41,216 bases of DNA, from assembly GCA_010279815.1 (NCBI GenBank), contig QEOQ01000214.1, positions 506,254-547,469 on the forward strand, written 5' to 3'. This document shows positions 1-10,207 of this stretch, one piece after another; positions within the stretch are counted from its first letter, which is position 1, and the number at the start of each line of letters is the position of its first letter. This DNA comes from Brachionus plicatilis. Its lineage: Eukaryota > Rotifera > Eurotatoria > Ploima > Brachionidae. The position numbers and the translations under genes were made by a program. The notes under the pieces were generated by a model. It was not told the DNA's origin. It ran no database searches and worked only from the letters and a program-made list of their open reading frames with translations.

Positions 1-28
1 ATTTTAAAATTTTAAATATGAAAATAAA

Positions 29-47
29 CTTGACATGACATGTCAAG
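29..47. repeat. 19-nt perfect palindrome
   Basis: CTTGACATG-A-CATGTCAAG is a perfect inverted repeat with 9-nt arms around one base. It lies in the intron left of the first visible exon of the fibrocystin-L-like gene. No function can be assigned; short palindromes like this arise by chance or as transposon footprints. Confidence 0.5.
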
Positions 48-163
48 TAATTGCTTTTGAAAAAATTTATTTTTTCTCTTTTATTAAAAAAAATATTACA
101 ATTTATATTTTGATCTTTTGATCTTGATCTCAAACTTCAATTTGCCGAAAGTATAGTATTTTT

Positions 164-458
164 CAGAGTTGTTTAAAAGTCACAAGTCTCAAGTCAAGAC
201 TTTGTTTTTTAATTTCATTCAAAAGTCCAAGTCCAGGCTTTAAAATTATGAATACTGAAGAAATTTATGCTTAAATTGCAACAAAATTCTGATATATGGC
301 AAATCTATTGCATTAGACAACCAAAGAGTATATAAATTTTTTGATATGAAACCTGATCTAGAAAATTTTTTAAAAAATTCTGGACTTGGACTTTGAAAAA
401 AAAAAATAAAAAAAAAGTCTGGGCTTGGACTTTTTTTTGGGACTTTTAAACAACTCTG
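164..458. mobile_element. hAT-type MITE with 8-bp target duplication
   Basis: The element begins CAGAGTTGTTTAAAAGTC and ends with the exact reverse complement, giving 18-bp terminal inverted repeats. It is flanked on both sides by the same 8-bp direct repeat GTATTTTT (156-163 and 459-466). A CAG-type end plus an 8-bp target duplication is the signature of the hAT superfamily. At 295 bp it cannot encode a transposase, so it is non-autonomous. It contains runs of AAGTC/GACTT motifs shared with the element at 18423-18682, which looks like a relative. It sits in an intron of the fibrocystin-L-like gene. Confidence 0.85.
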
Positions 459-743
459 GTATTTTTATAGAAAATTAAAGAAAATCATAAAACTAAGAAT
501 TATTATTTTTATTACCTAACATATATATATATGTTAGTGGCTCATCACTTTTCCTCAACAGATTTCTCTTTAACTATAGTACAAAATTAACTATAGACCT
601 AATTAACTATGAGTAAAAAAATAAAATCTTTATTGAGAATTTGAATGCACGGGGAGCAATTTTTAAGTCGATTTATTAATTGAGTTGATATAAAAATTAA
701 TCTTTTATCACTTATTTATTATTTTTAAGAGCTTGTTATTTTA

Positions 744-878
744 TTTATTTATGTGGATGTAGTTATTTCTTACTACACATATAATATGTGGAGGTAAATT
801 GACTATCTACGTCCAAATAAATATGTGTTTTAAGACATGACTACGTCCACATAAAATGAGTGGACGGAGTCATACTCT
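744..878. repeat. cluster of alternating inverted TATGTGGACGTAGTCA-like motifs
   Basis: A motif close to TATGTGGACGTAGTCA occurs about five times in alternating orientation: TATGTGGATGTAGTTA near 747, TATGTGGAGGTA near 786, CTACGTCCAAATA near 812, GACTACGTCCACATA near 841 and GTGGACGGAGTCAT near 861. Neighbouring copies can pair as hairpins. It lies about 80 bp before the acceptor of the first visible exon. It may be a worn MITE; no target duplication is clear. Confidence 0.45.
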
Positions 879-948
879 TTTTTTTAATGTAAAAAATAAC
901 TTTAAGTAAATTAGAAAACATACTTTAATCTTCAAGTAATTTTTTTAG

Positions 949-2680
949 ACCCAGTTTCTGTTGTCAATTGTTCGTCGCAACAGATAAGTCAAGAAGATTG
1001 CATGAATGTTCCAAAAAATAAATTGAGATTCACAAGTTGCTCAGTTCCGACAATTTCAGCAGTCTGGCCTTACAAAATTACATTTGAGACGGAAATAACT
1101 GTAAATGGCACAGGCTTTAGCAACGAAGAGTGTGAAAATGAAGTATACATTGGTGGTAAATTGTGTTCAATTAGATCTGCCAATTCGACAGAGATTAAAT
1201 GCACCATTGGTAAAAATAGTGGACTTAAATCGTTCCAAAATCATACTCTCGAAGTGAAAGTAAAGAACATTGGATATGCTCTCAAAATGGATAGTTTTAT
1301 TTTTGTTCAATTTTTGGCCGTAGCATCAAATGTAACTCCAATAATTGGATCATCAAATGGAGGAGCTTTGGTCACAATAAGTGGAGATGGCTTTGACCAG
1401 TCGACAACAGTTAAGCTCGCAAATCAAATCTACAATGCAAGCAATTCACAAATTTCCTTTGACTCATTCAAGTTTGTAACATTACCAAATACTGGCCAGC
1501 ATGATCTACTCATTTCATCAAATGGAAACGAAGTAGACAAAGAGGCTACTTTTGCATTCCTTTTTTCACCAGATAAAAATCCCCAAATCACGTCTATTTG
1601 GCCAAATGAAATAGAAGAAGAAGCAAATTTGACTGTGCTAGGCAAAAATTTCGGAGTTGATCTAACCGAAATTGAATTGAGAATAGGCAGTCAAAAGTGT
1701 GTAGCAATCAACCTAACTGAGACGTCTATTTTATGCTCAATTCCAGGTCTAGACATAGGTTCCCATTCTGTTTTTCTCAATGTAAGATCAATTGGCAACT
1801 CTGACATGTACAATGAGATGATAACTGGAAAGCCATCTGTTAAATCAATCGCACCCAGTTCTGGAAGCACTAATGGTGGCACTTTACTTAAAATTAGTGG
1901 AAATGGATTTACCAGTGCATCAACAGTTCATCTTGATCAGTCAGCTTGCTTTGTTAGAAAAGTGGAGACTTATGAAATTGAATGTGAAACACAGGCTCAT
2001 CCAGCACAAACAGTAAATGTTACAGTCATGACTTTCGGTCTTGAACACTCAAGTGATGACGTTTCTTTCACTTTTGATCACAGAAAAACTCCAATTATTT
2101 CCCAAATAGACCCAAACCAGGAAGACCACTCTTCTAGTGTGCTTTTGTTGACTGGTGAAAATTTTAGTCTGAATAAAAATGAGGTTCATGTTCAAATAAA
2201 TGGCTCTGAGTGCCAAGTGATTGCATCTACATTGACTGAAATAACATGTGTACTGGGACATCATCATGCTGGTACTTTTCCAATAGAGCTAAAAATTGAC
2301 TCATTTGGCTTTGCCAATAAAAATTTTAGTTTTTCTTATAATTTAAATATTCATGGTTTGAGTTCAACTGAGGGCAGTTTAGCTGGGGGTCTTCATTTAG
2401 GAATAAACGGAAGTGGCTTTTCGGCAGAAAGCCGTGCTTATATCTGCGATAGTGAGTGTACACTTTTGAATTTTTCTAGTTCGGAAATTTTTTGCTCGGT
2501 GCCATCAAGCAATTTTTCTGTGGACAAAAATTGCACCTTGGAAATACATGAAAATGGAAGAAGTGTACAAACAGAATTTTCATACAAACAAAGTTTAACG
2601 CCCAGTGTTCTTAGCTCTTTTCCAAAACGAGGCGGAACTGGTGGTGGAACTATTCTTACAATTACTGGAGAAAATTTTTT
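949..2680 (+). CDS. PKHD1L1: fibrocystin-L-like protein, visible exon 1: six and a half IPT/TIG domains (gene partial at 5' end)
   Basis: This is the first exon in the window of a giant receptor-like extracellular gene whose 5' exons lie to the left. The acceptor is the AG at 947-948 after a T-run, and the reading frame is open without a start codon from 949. The exon codes for a string of immunoglobulin-like IPT/TIG domains, each about 85 residues, opening with patterns such as P-x-I-x-S-x-x-P and carrying the GGxLxxIxGxGF turn (examples: GGALVTISGDGF, GGTLLKISGNGF, GGTILTITGENF) and paired cysteines. Six complete domains are seen and a seventh runs into the next exon. There are many N-glycosylation sequons. 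In vertebrates, PKHD1 and PKHD1L1 have such IPT arrays before two G8 domains, as here. The donor is GTAAAA at 2681 (phase 2). The IPT array is certain; choosing PKHD1L1 over PKHD1 is inference from the invertebrate context. Confidence 0.9.
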
Positions 2681-2732
2681 GTAAAATTTCAATTATTTTT
2701 TTTATTTAAAAATCATTTTCAGATAAAAATAG

Positions 2733-2886
2733 AGTTGGTTCAATAAAAGTTGAAATATCAGACACACTTTGTCAAATAATTACTATCAATGGTACAGCTA
2801 TTGTTTGTCGAACGGGGCCTTTTCCGTTTTCAACGAAAAAAGCACTTATCAGAGTTTATTTTGAGAATATTGGAAATGCTTTAAAT
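2733..2886 (+). CDS. PKHD1L1: fibrocystin-L-like protein, visible exon 2: end of IPT 7
   Basis: This short exon completes the seventh IPT domain, with VEISDTLCQII and IVCRTGPFPF matching the second half of the fold. The intron before it is only 52 bp (2681-2732). The acceptor must be the AG at 2731-2732: the AG ten bases earlier would put a stop codon immediately in frame. With this choice the phase-2 junction restores GENF-L-VGSIKVEI. The donor is GTAACT at 2887, phase 0. Confidence 0.82.
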
Positions 2887-2942
2887 GTAACTTTAAAAAA
2901 TTAAATAAAATTGAATTTTTTTTTTGATTTTTTTTTTCATAG

Positions 2943-3163
2943 AAAGAGCATTTTTTTGAGTATATTGATCTGTGGTCATCGAAATATACCTGGGGAGGAA
3001 TGGATCCGCCGAGCGAAGGCGAAATTGTTGTGATTAGTGAAAATCAGGTTGTTTATTTTGATACTCATTCACCCATTCTCAAGGGCATTTTAATAATTGG
3101 AGGTGCCTTAATATTTGATGATATGCAAGATGTTCATCTTCAATGTGAATACATAATAATTGT
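2943..3163 (+). CDS. PKHD1L1: fibrocystin-L-like protein, visible exon 3: first half of G8 domain 1
   Basis: The exon codes for the start of a G8 domain: W-S-S-x-x-T-W-G-G, then PPSEGEIVVI, a beta strand with VVYFD, and LIIGGALIFDD. G8 domains are beta-rich modules with eight conserved glycines found in PKHD1, PKHD1L1, CEMIP and TMEM2. The intron before it is 56 bp (2887-2942, acceptor CATAG). The donor GTAAGT at 3164 is a strong consensus, phase 2. It is followed by a 3.9-kb intron, so the G8 domain is split by a large, repeat-filled intron. Confidence 0.88.
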
Positions 3164-3179
3164 GTAAGTGTTTTTAAAA

Positions 3180-3700
3180 TTTTAACGGGTGGCAACATAA
3201 AATCGAGACGAATCTTAAAAGGTCATAACTCCTTTAATATTTTTCAAAATAAAACGAAATTTTGAGAGAATATAGCATTTTTATTCTTGTTTTTATTTAT
3301 GATTTTATCTTTTTTCAATAAATCCATTTCTTCGAATATTTTTGAGTCGTTTGGATATAGAGGCCAAAAGGTCCTGTACGAGATTTTGGTGCATATTTCT
3401 TGTACAAAGTCGTATTTTATTCCTTAGTTCATCTAAGTTTTTTGCTCTCCAGCCATTTTCATACACTTTCCCCTTTAAAATGGACCAAAAACCTTCAATT
3501 GGTCGTACTTCTGGCACATTTGTAGGGTTTTCGCATTTTTGCACAAGGAAGAAAGTAAGACTTAAGTCATTTTGCGCCCCCATACTTTCTGTTATGGAAG
3601 AGGACAAATTGAGGCTCATTTTGAAGAGAATTTTATCAGCTTTTAAATAAGCCTATTGGCTTCAAAAACAAAATATGGGAACCCTTTCATTTTGGGTCCC
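3180..3700 (-). pseudogene. Tc1/mariner transposase C-terminal fragment
   Basis: On the minus strand, 3305-3619 encodes NPTNVPEVRPIEGFWSILK followed by a KVYENGW run, the C-terminal signature of mariner-type DDE/D transposases (asparagine-proline followed by RPIE-FW). Just 5' of it, in shifted frames, are KGFPYFVFEAN and LKADKILF, which fit the preceding part of the catalytic domain. The reading frame is broken and the N-terminal half is absent. No clear terminal inverted repeats were found, though the 3180-3210 sequence could be one worn end. The fragment lies inside a fibrocystin-L-like intron, antisense to the gene. Confidence 0.75.
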
Positions 3701-3839
3701 AAAAGTTCTTTAAAACATGCTGTTCGCAAATTTTTTGAAATAAAAATTACCACACAATGATAAAACATCATCTTTTTATTTAATTTAAATATTTTATTCA
3801 AATACAATGTTTATTTAATAATTAAAAAAAATTAATTAT

Positions 3840-4270
3840 TTACAATTTGAAAATTTAATTTTTACTAAGATAGAATGCACTAGTAATTTTTAGATTTGGA
3901 TTTATTGTTTTATAACAAAGAGGGCTTAAATCATCAAATAAATACAATCTTTTTGAAATAGAGTATACCCCAAGATAATGATTAACTTTAAAAATAGTAT
4001 AAAATAGCAAAACATAATTGTAACCATTTATTTCTATTTCATTTTCCAATTCATTGCCACATATTTCTAAGTTTAAACTGTTGTTTACTATTAAAAAAGG
4101 TGGATTTATATTTTGAGTTAAAAACTGTGTCTTCACTTCAATAAGCTTTTTTTTACATCTATTTCATTGATGCTTTTTAATTGAAATTGAAGTTTCCAAC
4201 CCTTGTTTAACAAAACTTATCATTTCACCGCCATAATCATGGTTCCTTCCACAAAAGCAATTTGCAGAGC
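3840..4270 (-). pseudogene. decayed fragment, possibly a ubiquitin-peptidase-like domain
   Basis: The minus strand has an open stretch (3855-4136) preceded by an in-frame continuation to about 4270 that contains a stop. Visible pieces are CFCGRNHDYGGEMISFVKQ near the 5' end, a CKKKLIEVKTQFL stretch, PPFLIVNNS, and near the end NHYLGVYSISKRLYLFDDL. A strand ending 'PPFLIV', then a 'HY-x-G' strand and a 'YLFDD' strand, resembles the C-terminal half of USP/Ulp1-type cysteine peptidases, which also occur in some transposon-encoded proteins. The assignment is by eye only. Its position in an intron and its decay suggest a mobile-element remnant. Confidence 0.35.
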
Positions 4271-7097
4271 ACATGTAAAGCTGTTGCGACTGTTAATGTA
4301 TATATATTAATTCAAAAAAAAAATTTAAAAAAATTGTTTTTTTTTGACAAAAATATAAACAAAAACAATTTTTTTAAATTTTTTTTTAAAAGAGTCAATT
4401 TTTTATCATATATAAAAAGAAATGAAGGAAATATTTTTTTTCGAAAACCCCCCATTCCGCTAATTTTTTATCCCTTTTTTGGAAATCAAAAAAAAAATTT
4501 TAAATAATTCTGAATTTTTTGAGGAAATTGGGGGCAGAATTAGCATTGAATTGTTACGGTCTCCTTTAGAGAATTTTAGATTATTAAAAGATTAGTTTTC
4601 AATACTAACTTGTCAATTATATTAAACATTTGTAGCTTAAAATAAATAATTTCAACTTAATTAAATTATTGTTGATTAACGATGTCAATTAGAATTTTGT
4701 CCCTAAATTAATTTTTAAATGAAAAAAAAAGTCAATTAAATATTTATTAATTAATTTACAGTACAATGGTACTGATAATATAATTGTCAAATATATATAT
4801 CAGTTATGAGTACTTTAAGTAACGCTTTTTTTTTAAAAAATAAAAAAACCAATTTAAGATAAATGAATATTCAAAAACTTGAAGAATTGTACCAAACTCA
4901 ATCGGCTAATGTACAAAATCAATGGAAGTGAAACAACTTTTAACATTTCGTTGAAACTTTATAAGAATTACGTATTTTTAGTATATTTACAAAAGTTCCA
5001 AAAAAGCTTGTACGATAGGACTTGGTCAAGTTTTAATAGTTAACTTTTTTTTGCGCTGAAAAATATTTTTTTTTAAATTGACAATAATAAAAATTAATTG
5101 ACGTTTATTTTTATTAAATGACTGGAAAATATCATTTTTTAAATTTAAAAAAATAAAAATTTTTTAAGTTTGGTGATAGAAATAAGAATATTTAATGATG
5201 TGAAAAATACCATCCATATCAATATATATTCCCATGATTTTTTTCTTTAAATAAGTCTAACTTTACCCAATGGGTTTACATAATTTGAAACAGATAGGAA
5301 GTAAGATACTCACTTAAAATAAAAAAATAATCTTTACCGCTTTTTTGCCGGTGTTGTTTGTAGACATTTACAAATAAATTGGCTTTCTTTACAAATTAAG
5401 TTATAATTTTCAATTCAGTTTATTAATTATTAAATATATGTGATATTAAAAGAAAGTAAAAATTAGAAGTCAGTGTTTAATAATTAACAAACAAACTCGA
5501 ATTAAAGTTGACACAAAACAATGATATCTCTTCTTATTATTTAAAAAATTAAAGTGTAAAAAAAGATTGCTAATTATCAATATTTTAAGGAGTTAACATC
5601 CTTGTCTATTTTCTTTTTCTTTTAATATTTAACTTATGTAATAATTTATTAGATTTTATCTTTTAAATTAGTCTTTTATATCAAATTTTTTAATTTAATT
5701 AAATTTTCGTTTTAAATTAAATTCTGAAGTGGCTTTATCTCAACAAAAATAATGATGTCTCTATAACTTTCTTTTTCAATATATCTATTTTTAATTTTCT
5801 TTTAACTTTATTTTGATTTTTTTAATGAGATTTAGATTGGCGCATAAAAAAAATCAAAAGCTTAAATTCATAAAAAGTTTCTCTTAATAAAGAAAATATT
5901 AACATAAATCAAAAACATATAAAATTAAAATATAGAAGTTCTTAGATTAAAAATTTGACCAAAATTATCTTAATGTTTTATAAAATAAAAAAGCGTTTTA
6001 GTTTAGGGTTAAACTCAATAAAAATTATTTTATATCACATCATAGTTTAATAAATTAGAAAGAAGATTTTCTCTTCTTAATCTAAAAAAACTCTATTTTA
6101 AACTAAAAAGCAACATAAATATATAAAGAGAGAGAGACAGGCCTGGGGTACATGAGGTGTTACAGTAGCTTATTTTAAAATTTTAATTCTTTTATTTTAT
6201 TTGAATTTTTTTATCTGGAGGATTTTTTTAATAAACAAGATTAATATTAATTGGGAAGATCGATCACTGAAAATTATTGTACAATAATTTAAGCTTAATT
6301 GATTAAAAAAATTAAAGAAAACTTTAAAAAATGTATTTCCTCTTAGTATTGCTACTTTTTCTTTCATTTTAGAATTTTTCAGCTTCCCAAGTTTATTTAT
6401 TTTTTTAATTTAAAGATTACATTTTTAAAGACTGTGAGTATTTAAATTTTTTTTTAATTGTTTGGCAAGCATATAATAGTTAAAAGGCTATTTTGAGGCA
6501 AAATAAAAATAATTTTGCATTTTTACATTTTAACATTTTTACATTTTTTGTGCAATATTTCATAAAATTTTTATTTTTAATTTTGGTAACTAAATAATTC
6601 GGAAGAGTTTATTTTATTTTAAAATATTTGCCAATTTTGATCATGTCTTACTATTCCTCATATTTTTACATGATAAAAAAATATAGAAGTAAGCTATTCA
6701 CTTGGAATAAATATCTTTGATGATTATTACAAATGAATCAAAAAACATTAGATACTAAATAAGAATGTTATAAATTCCTTCCTATAAAGTAAAACCTATG
6801 TCATTTCCCACATCGTTTACAATAAAATGGGTTCTCTAGTTTAAATAATAAAAAAAAATCTAATCAAAAAATTTAATCCAATAAAGCATTTAATTTTATC
6901 ACTCTAATATAAAATGTTGAATAATCTTAATCATTTTTTTGTATATAAAAAACTTAATTTTTTACTTAATTGTAAAATGGATATTTAATTTTCTATTAAT
7001 TTTTATTTCAATTTGTCCATGGGACTTAAACTTTAATTAAATAAATAAATAAATAAAAAAGATAAAACATTAATAAAAATAAAAAAATTATCTCAAG
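4271..7097. other. intron sequence with no recognised feature
   Basis: This is the rest of the intron between exon 3 (ends 3163) and exon 4 (starts 7098). It is extremely AT-rich with many homopolymer runs, a short AG dinucleotide run near 6126, and stop codons in all frames. I see no exon, RNA gene or transposon with clear ends. A stretch near 6495-6560 (GGCAAAATAAAAAT, repeated TTTTTACATTTT) weakly resembles one arm of the foldback element at 8757-9087. Confidence 0.6.
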
Positions 7098-8708
7098 AGA
7101 CAATGGTGTGCTACAAATCGGAACCGAAGAAGAACCGTTCATGCACAAAGCCGAAATTACCATGTATGGTTCTGCTCGTTCAGTAGAAATTCCCATCTTT
7201 GGCGCCAAAGTGATCGCGCTCCGAAATGGTACCATTGATATGCACGGAAAGCCTGTTGGCACCACATGGACTCAATTGGGCCAAACATCTAGCGCTGGTT
7301 CTAATCAAATTGTTCTCAAAGAACCTGTCATTTGGGAGAATGGCAGTGAAATAGTAATTGCCACCACCGGCGACTTGTTATCGGTCAGAGAAAGCGAAGT
7401 TAGAACAATTGTGGCCAAATCAGAAGACAATAAGACACTTACACTTGATCAAACTCTTAATTATACCCATTTATCCATAGAAATCGAGGTGGGACAGAGG
7501 CCTGATAGTTACACCATCGAAAAAAGAGCTGAAGTCGGTCTTTTGACCAGAAATATAAAATTCAGAGGAAACAATGATGAATCATGGAATTCTCTTAAAA
7601 GCGCCAAAGCCTGTCCAGAAGGCTTTAATCCGTCAGAATTTGCCACACAAACTTGTTTTCTGGGAAGATATGGTGACGAAATTGGCTCAAATGAATTCGG
7701 AGCGCACATCATGATTCATGCCGACATGGATGCACCACGAAAAAAAGAGCATGTAGTGGCCAGAATTCAAAATGTCGAGTTGTTTCATGTGGGACAATCA
7801 TTTAGAATTGGAAGATATCCCATCCATTTTCATTTGAATGGTGACTTGCCAACTTCTTATGTAAGAGAGTGCTCAATTAGAAAGTCATTTAATAGAGCGG
7901 TTAATGTTCATGGCTCTCATTATGTTAAGGTGTCTCGAAATTTCATCTACGACATCATGGGTGGCGCATACTTTTTGGAGGACAGTGTGGAAATAGGAAA
8001 TGAATTTAGCTACAATTTGGCCATTTATGTCAAATCGAGCTCTAGCTTGTTGAATGAAGACTCAACTCCTGCGGCATACTGGATCACAAATCCAAACAAC
8101 ACTGTCATTCACAACTCAGTGGCTGGAGGAACTCATTTTGGCTATTGGTACAGATTTTTGGACAGACCGGACGGTCCTTCGTTTGACCGAAACTATTGTC
8201 CCAAAAAGATTCCACTAGGCCGTTTCTTCAACAACACAATTCACAGTTCGGGACGCATCGGATTGTGGATATTTCCGGGCTATACCCCATCTGTCGCTGG
8301 CACTTGCTGGGATTCCAGGCCAGCAGTGGCTAGATTTGAAAAATTGATAGCTTACTCAAACGAAAAGGGCTGCGAATGGGTCTTTTCGAATAGTGTCCAA
8401 TTCCGCCACTTTCTTATCTACGATCAGTATCATGTTGGTATTGAAACAAAGAACAACGTTGGTCACAGCAGATTGGCAAGTTCAATAGCTCCACTTGTTG
8501 CCACATTTTACAATGAGTTGACAGGCACAGCTGTTATTGATTCAATTATTATTGGAAATTCAAATGAACAGATGAACAATTCTTATACTCAATCGGGCTT
8601 AGTTTTGGCCTGGGATAGAGGTCAATTGATCAAAAATGTTACATTTATAAATTTTCCCTCAGACTGGAGTCATGCAATGAGAGGTCCGGAAATAATTGGA
8701 ACTTGTGT
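7098..8708 (+). CDS. PKHD1L1: fibrocystin-L-like protein, visible exon 4: rest of G8 domain 1 and first beta-helix region
   Basis: The exon starts after the AG at 7096-7097 and completes a valine codon, giving a G8 continuation that reads DNGVLQIGTEEEPF, the most conserved part of the domain. After the G8 comes a TTW/TTQL boundary, then a long region of right-handed parallel beta-helix (PbH1-type) repeats with landmarks VGLLTRNIKFRGN, NVELFHVGQSFRIGRYPIHF, and HGSHYVKVSRNFIYDIMGGA, as in CEMIP/TMEM2/PKHD1L1. Sequence such as PIHFHLNGD is typical of this family. The donor is GTAAGT at 8709, phase 2. The exon has visibly higher GC than its introns. Whether the beta-helix is enzymatically active cannot be judged from sequence. 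Confidence 0.92.
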
Positions 8709-8756
8709 GTAAGTAGACTTGATTTTTGTTTTATTTATAAAATATTTGAACAAACA

Positions 8757-9087
8757 GGCAAAATGAAAATTATCTTACATTTTTATATTTTTACATTTTT
8801 GAGAGAAAAAATAAAAATCTCAGAATGAAAAAACTTAAAAAAACTTTAAAAAATTTCATTAAGAAAATAATAATAAATTCGCATTTACTTAAAAAGGAGT
8901 TTTAGAAAAATTTAAATGTAAAAACCAAAGATAATTTCTTGAAAATCCCTTTTAATTAATTACGAATTTATTATCACATTTCTTAATGAAAATTTTTTAA
9001 AGTTTTTTTATTGTGAGATTTTTATTTTTTCTCTCAAAAATGTAAAAATATAAAAATACAAAAATGTACAATAAATTACATTTTGCC
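8757..9087. mobile_element. foldback MITE with about 120-bp arms and 8-bp target duplication
   Basis: The left arm begins GGCAAAATG and the right end is its reverse complement; the arms (about 8757-8885 and 8960-9087) pair over their whole length with scattered mismatches, including a shared GAGAGAAAAAATAAAAATCT block, and enclose a short centre. Both sides carry the same 8-bp direct repeat AACAAACA (8749-8756 and 9088-9095). There is no coding capacity. An 8-bp duplication fits hAT, P or Merlin superfamilies; ends starting GG rather than CAG make the superfamily uncertain. It lies 50 bp into the intron after exon 4. Confidence 0.85.
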
Positions 9088-9244
9088 AACAAACAAGTGT
9101 TTTTAGTTTCATATCACTTTTTGGAATTAAATAGAACTTTTTCTTGCCATGGTAGTGTCATCATATTTTACTTGAATTCGGAAAACTAATAAAAACCAGT
9201 GGCTTAATTGTAGATGTTTCATTGAAATCCAAAGTTAAAGCTTT

Positions 9245-10045
9245 ATTTTATTTATTTGTTTATCTGTACCGAGCTAATGCTCCTTTAGAATAAAAATATG
9301 GAAAAAAAATTAAAAATAAAGTTAAATAAGGTAAAATAAGATAAAATAAGATAAAAAATAAATAAAAAATAAAAAAAAAGGATAAGCAAGTCCAAATATT
9401 AAAAATAAAATTTAAAATGATATATTAAAATAGCTAGAGTTTAGACATGTTTAAATATTTGATAGTTCAGGAAAAAAAGAAGAAATTAATAGGTAGCAAT
9501 TACACAATGGAGTTGGATATTCGAAAAATCTTGATTCAAAACCTTTTCTGTTCGACTAGTCGTCAGACTGGTGGGACAGAATGACTCAATCCTGCCCTAA
9601 CATATTTCTCACTAAACTCAAAAAATCGATTTGAAACTGTTAGTAATTTAAGTTTATTGAAGGTCTCTTGGTACATAATGTTTGAAGGGGTATCATATTT
9701 CAGCTTCAAAATAGACCGAACTGTTGAATTTTGAATAAAATGTATTTCTTTTGATGTTAGTTTCCGAGAATGAATTTAAACACGGAAAAGAATAATTCAA
9801 GATTGATTATATTAAGAATTTGTAAAGATTACCTAATTTTTTTGGTTTTAGACCCCATTTTCTATTTGAGAGATATTTTATTAAATTAAGCCTTGAGTTA
9901 CAGCGCTCTTTCAATTTATCCACCGTTGGACTAAATGTAAGTTTTGAGTCTAACGTGATTTTTAAGAATTTGACTCTTTTTCTCTTATTTAAATTGTTAC
10001 CATTAATTTTTGGGTCAAGATTGATCTTAACTTTAGTTTTTTTTC
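9245..10045 (-). mobile_element. 5'-truncated LINE, 3' fragment (family A)
   Basis: Read on the minus strand, this matches the 3' part of the element at 31320-32655 closely. Shared pieces are a GGGGTCTAAAACCAAAAA block, a serine-glutamate-arginine-tyrosine (SERYV-type) stretch near 9600, a TATCGAATATCCAACTC-type block, and the 3' end with GAGCATTAGCTC followed by a GGTACAGATAAACAAATAAA tail. The coding part corresponds to the C-terminal region after the reverse transcriptase and is broken by stops. A run of AAAATAAG-like units near 9315-9365 lies in the 3' untranslated part. It is inserted antisense in the fibrocystin-L-like intron. Confidence 0.8.
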
Positions 10046-10207
10046 TCAGCGATTATTTAACATGACTTTTCGATAGAAATTTTCATTTTTTTTTTGAAAA
10101 AAATAATAAGAAGAGACCGAAGACGATGATGATATTAAATTTTTATTTATTTATTCAAAATAGAAAGTGTCAGAAAAAGGAAAGAGGCAATTATCAATGA
10201 ATTTGAA

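Noticed and set aside
2723..2732. Acceptor at 2721-2722 for visible exon 2
   Set aside because: With the phase-2 donor at 2681 it would create an immediate stop codon; the AG ten bases later keeps the frame and the IPT fold.
3342..3650. 102-codon plus-strand frame
   Set aside because: Antisense shadow of the mariner transposase fragment.
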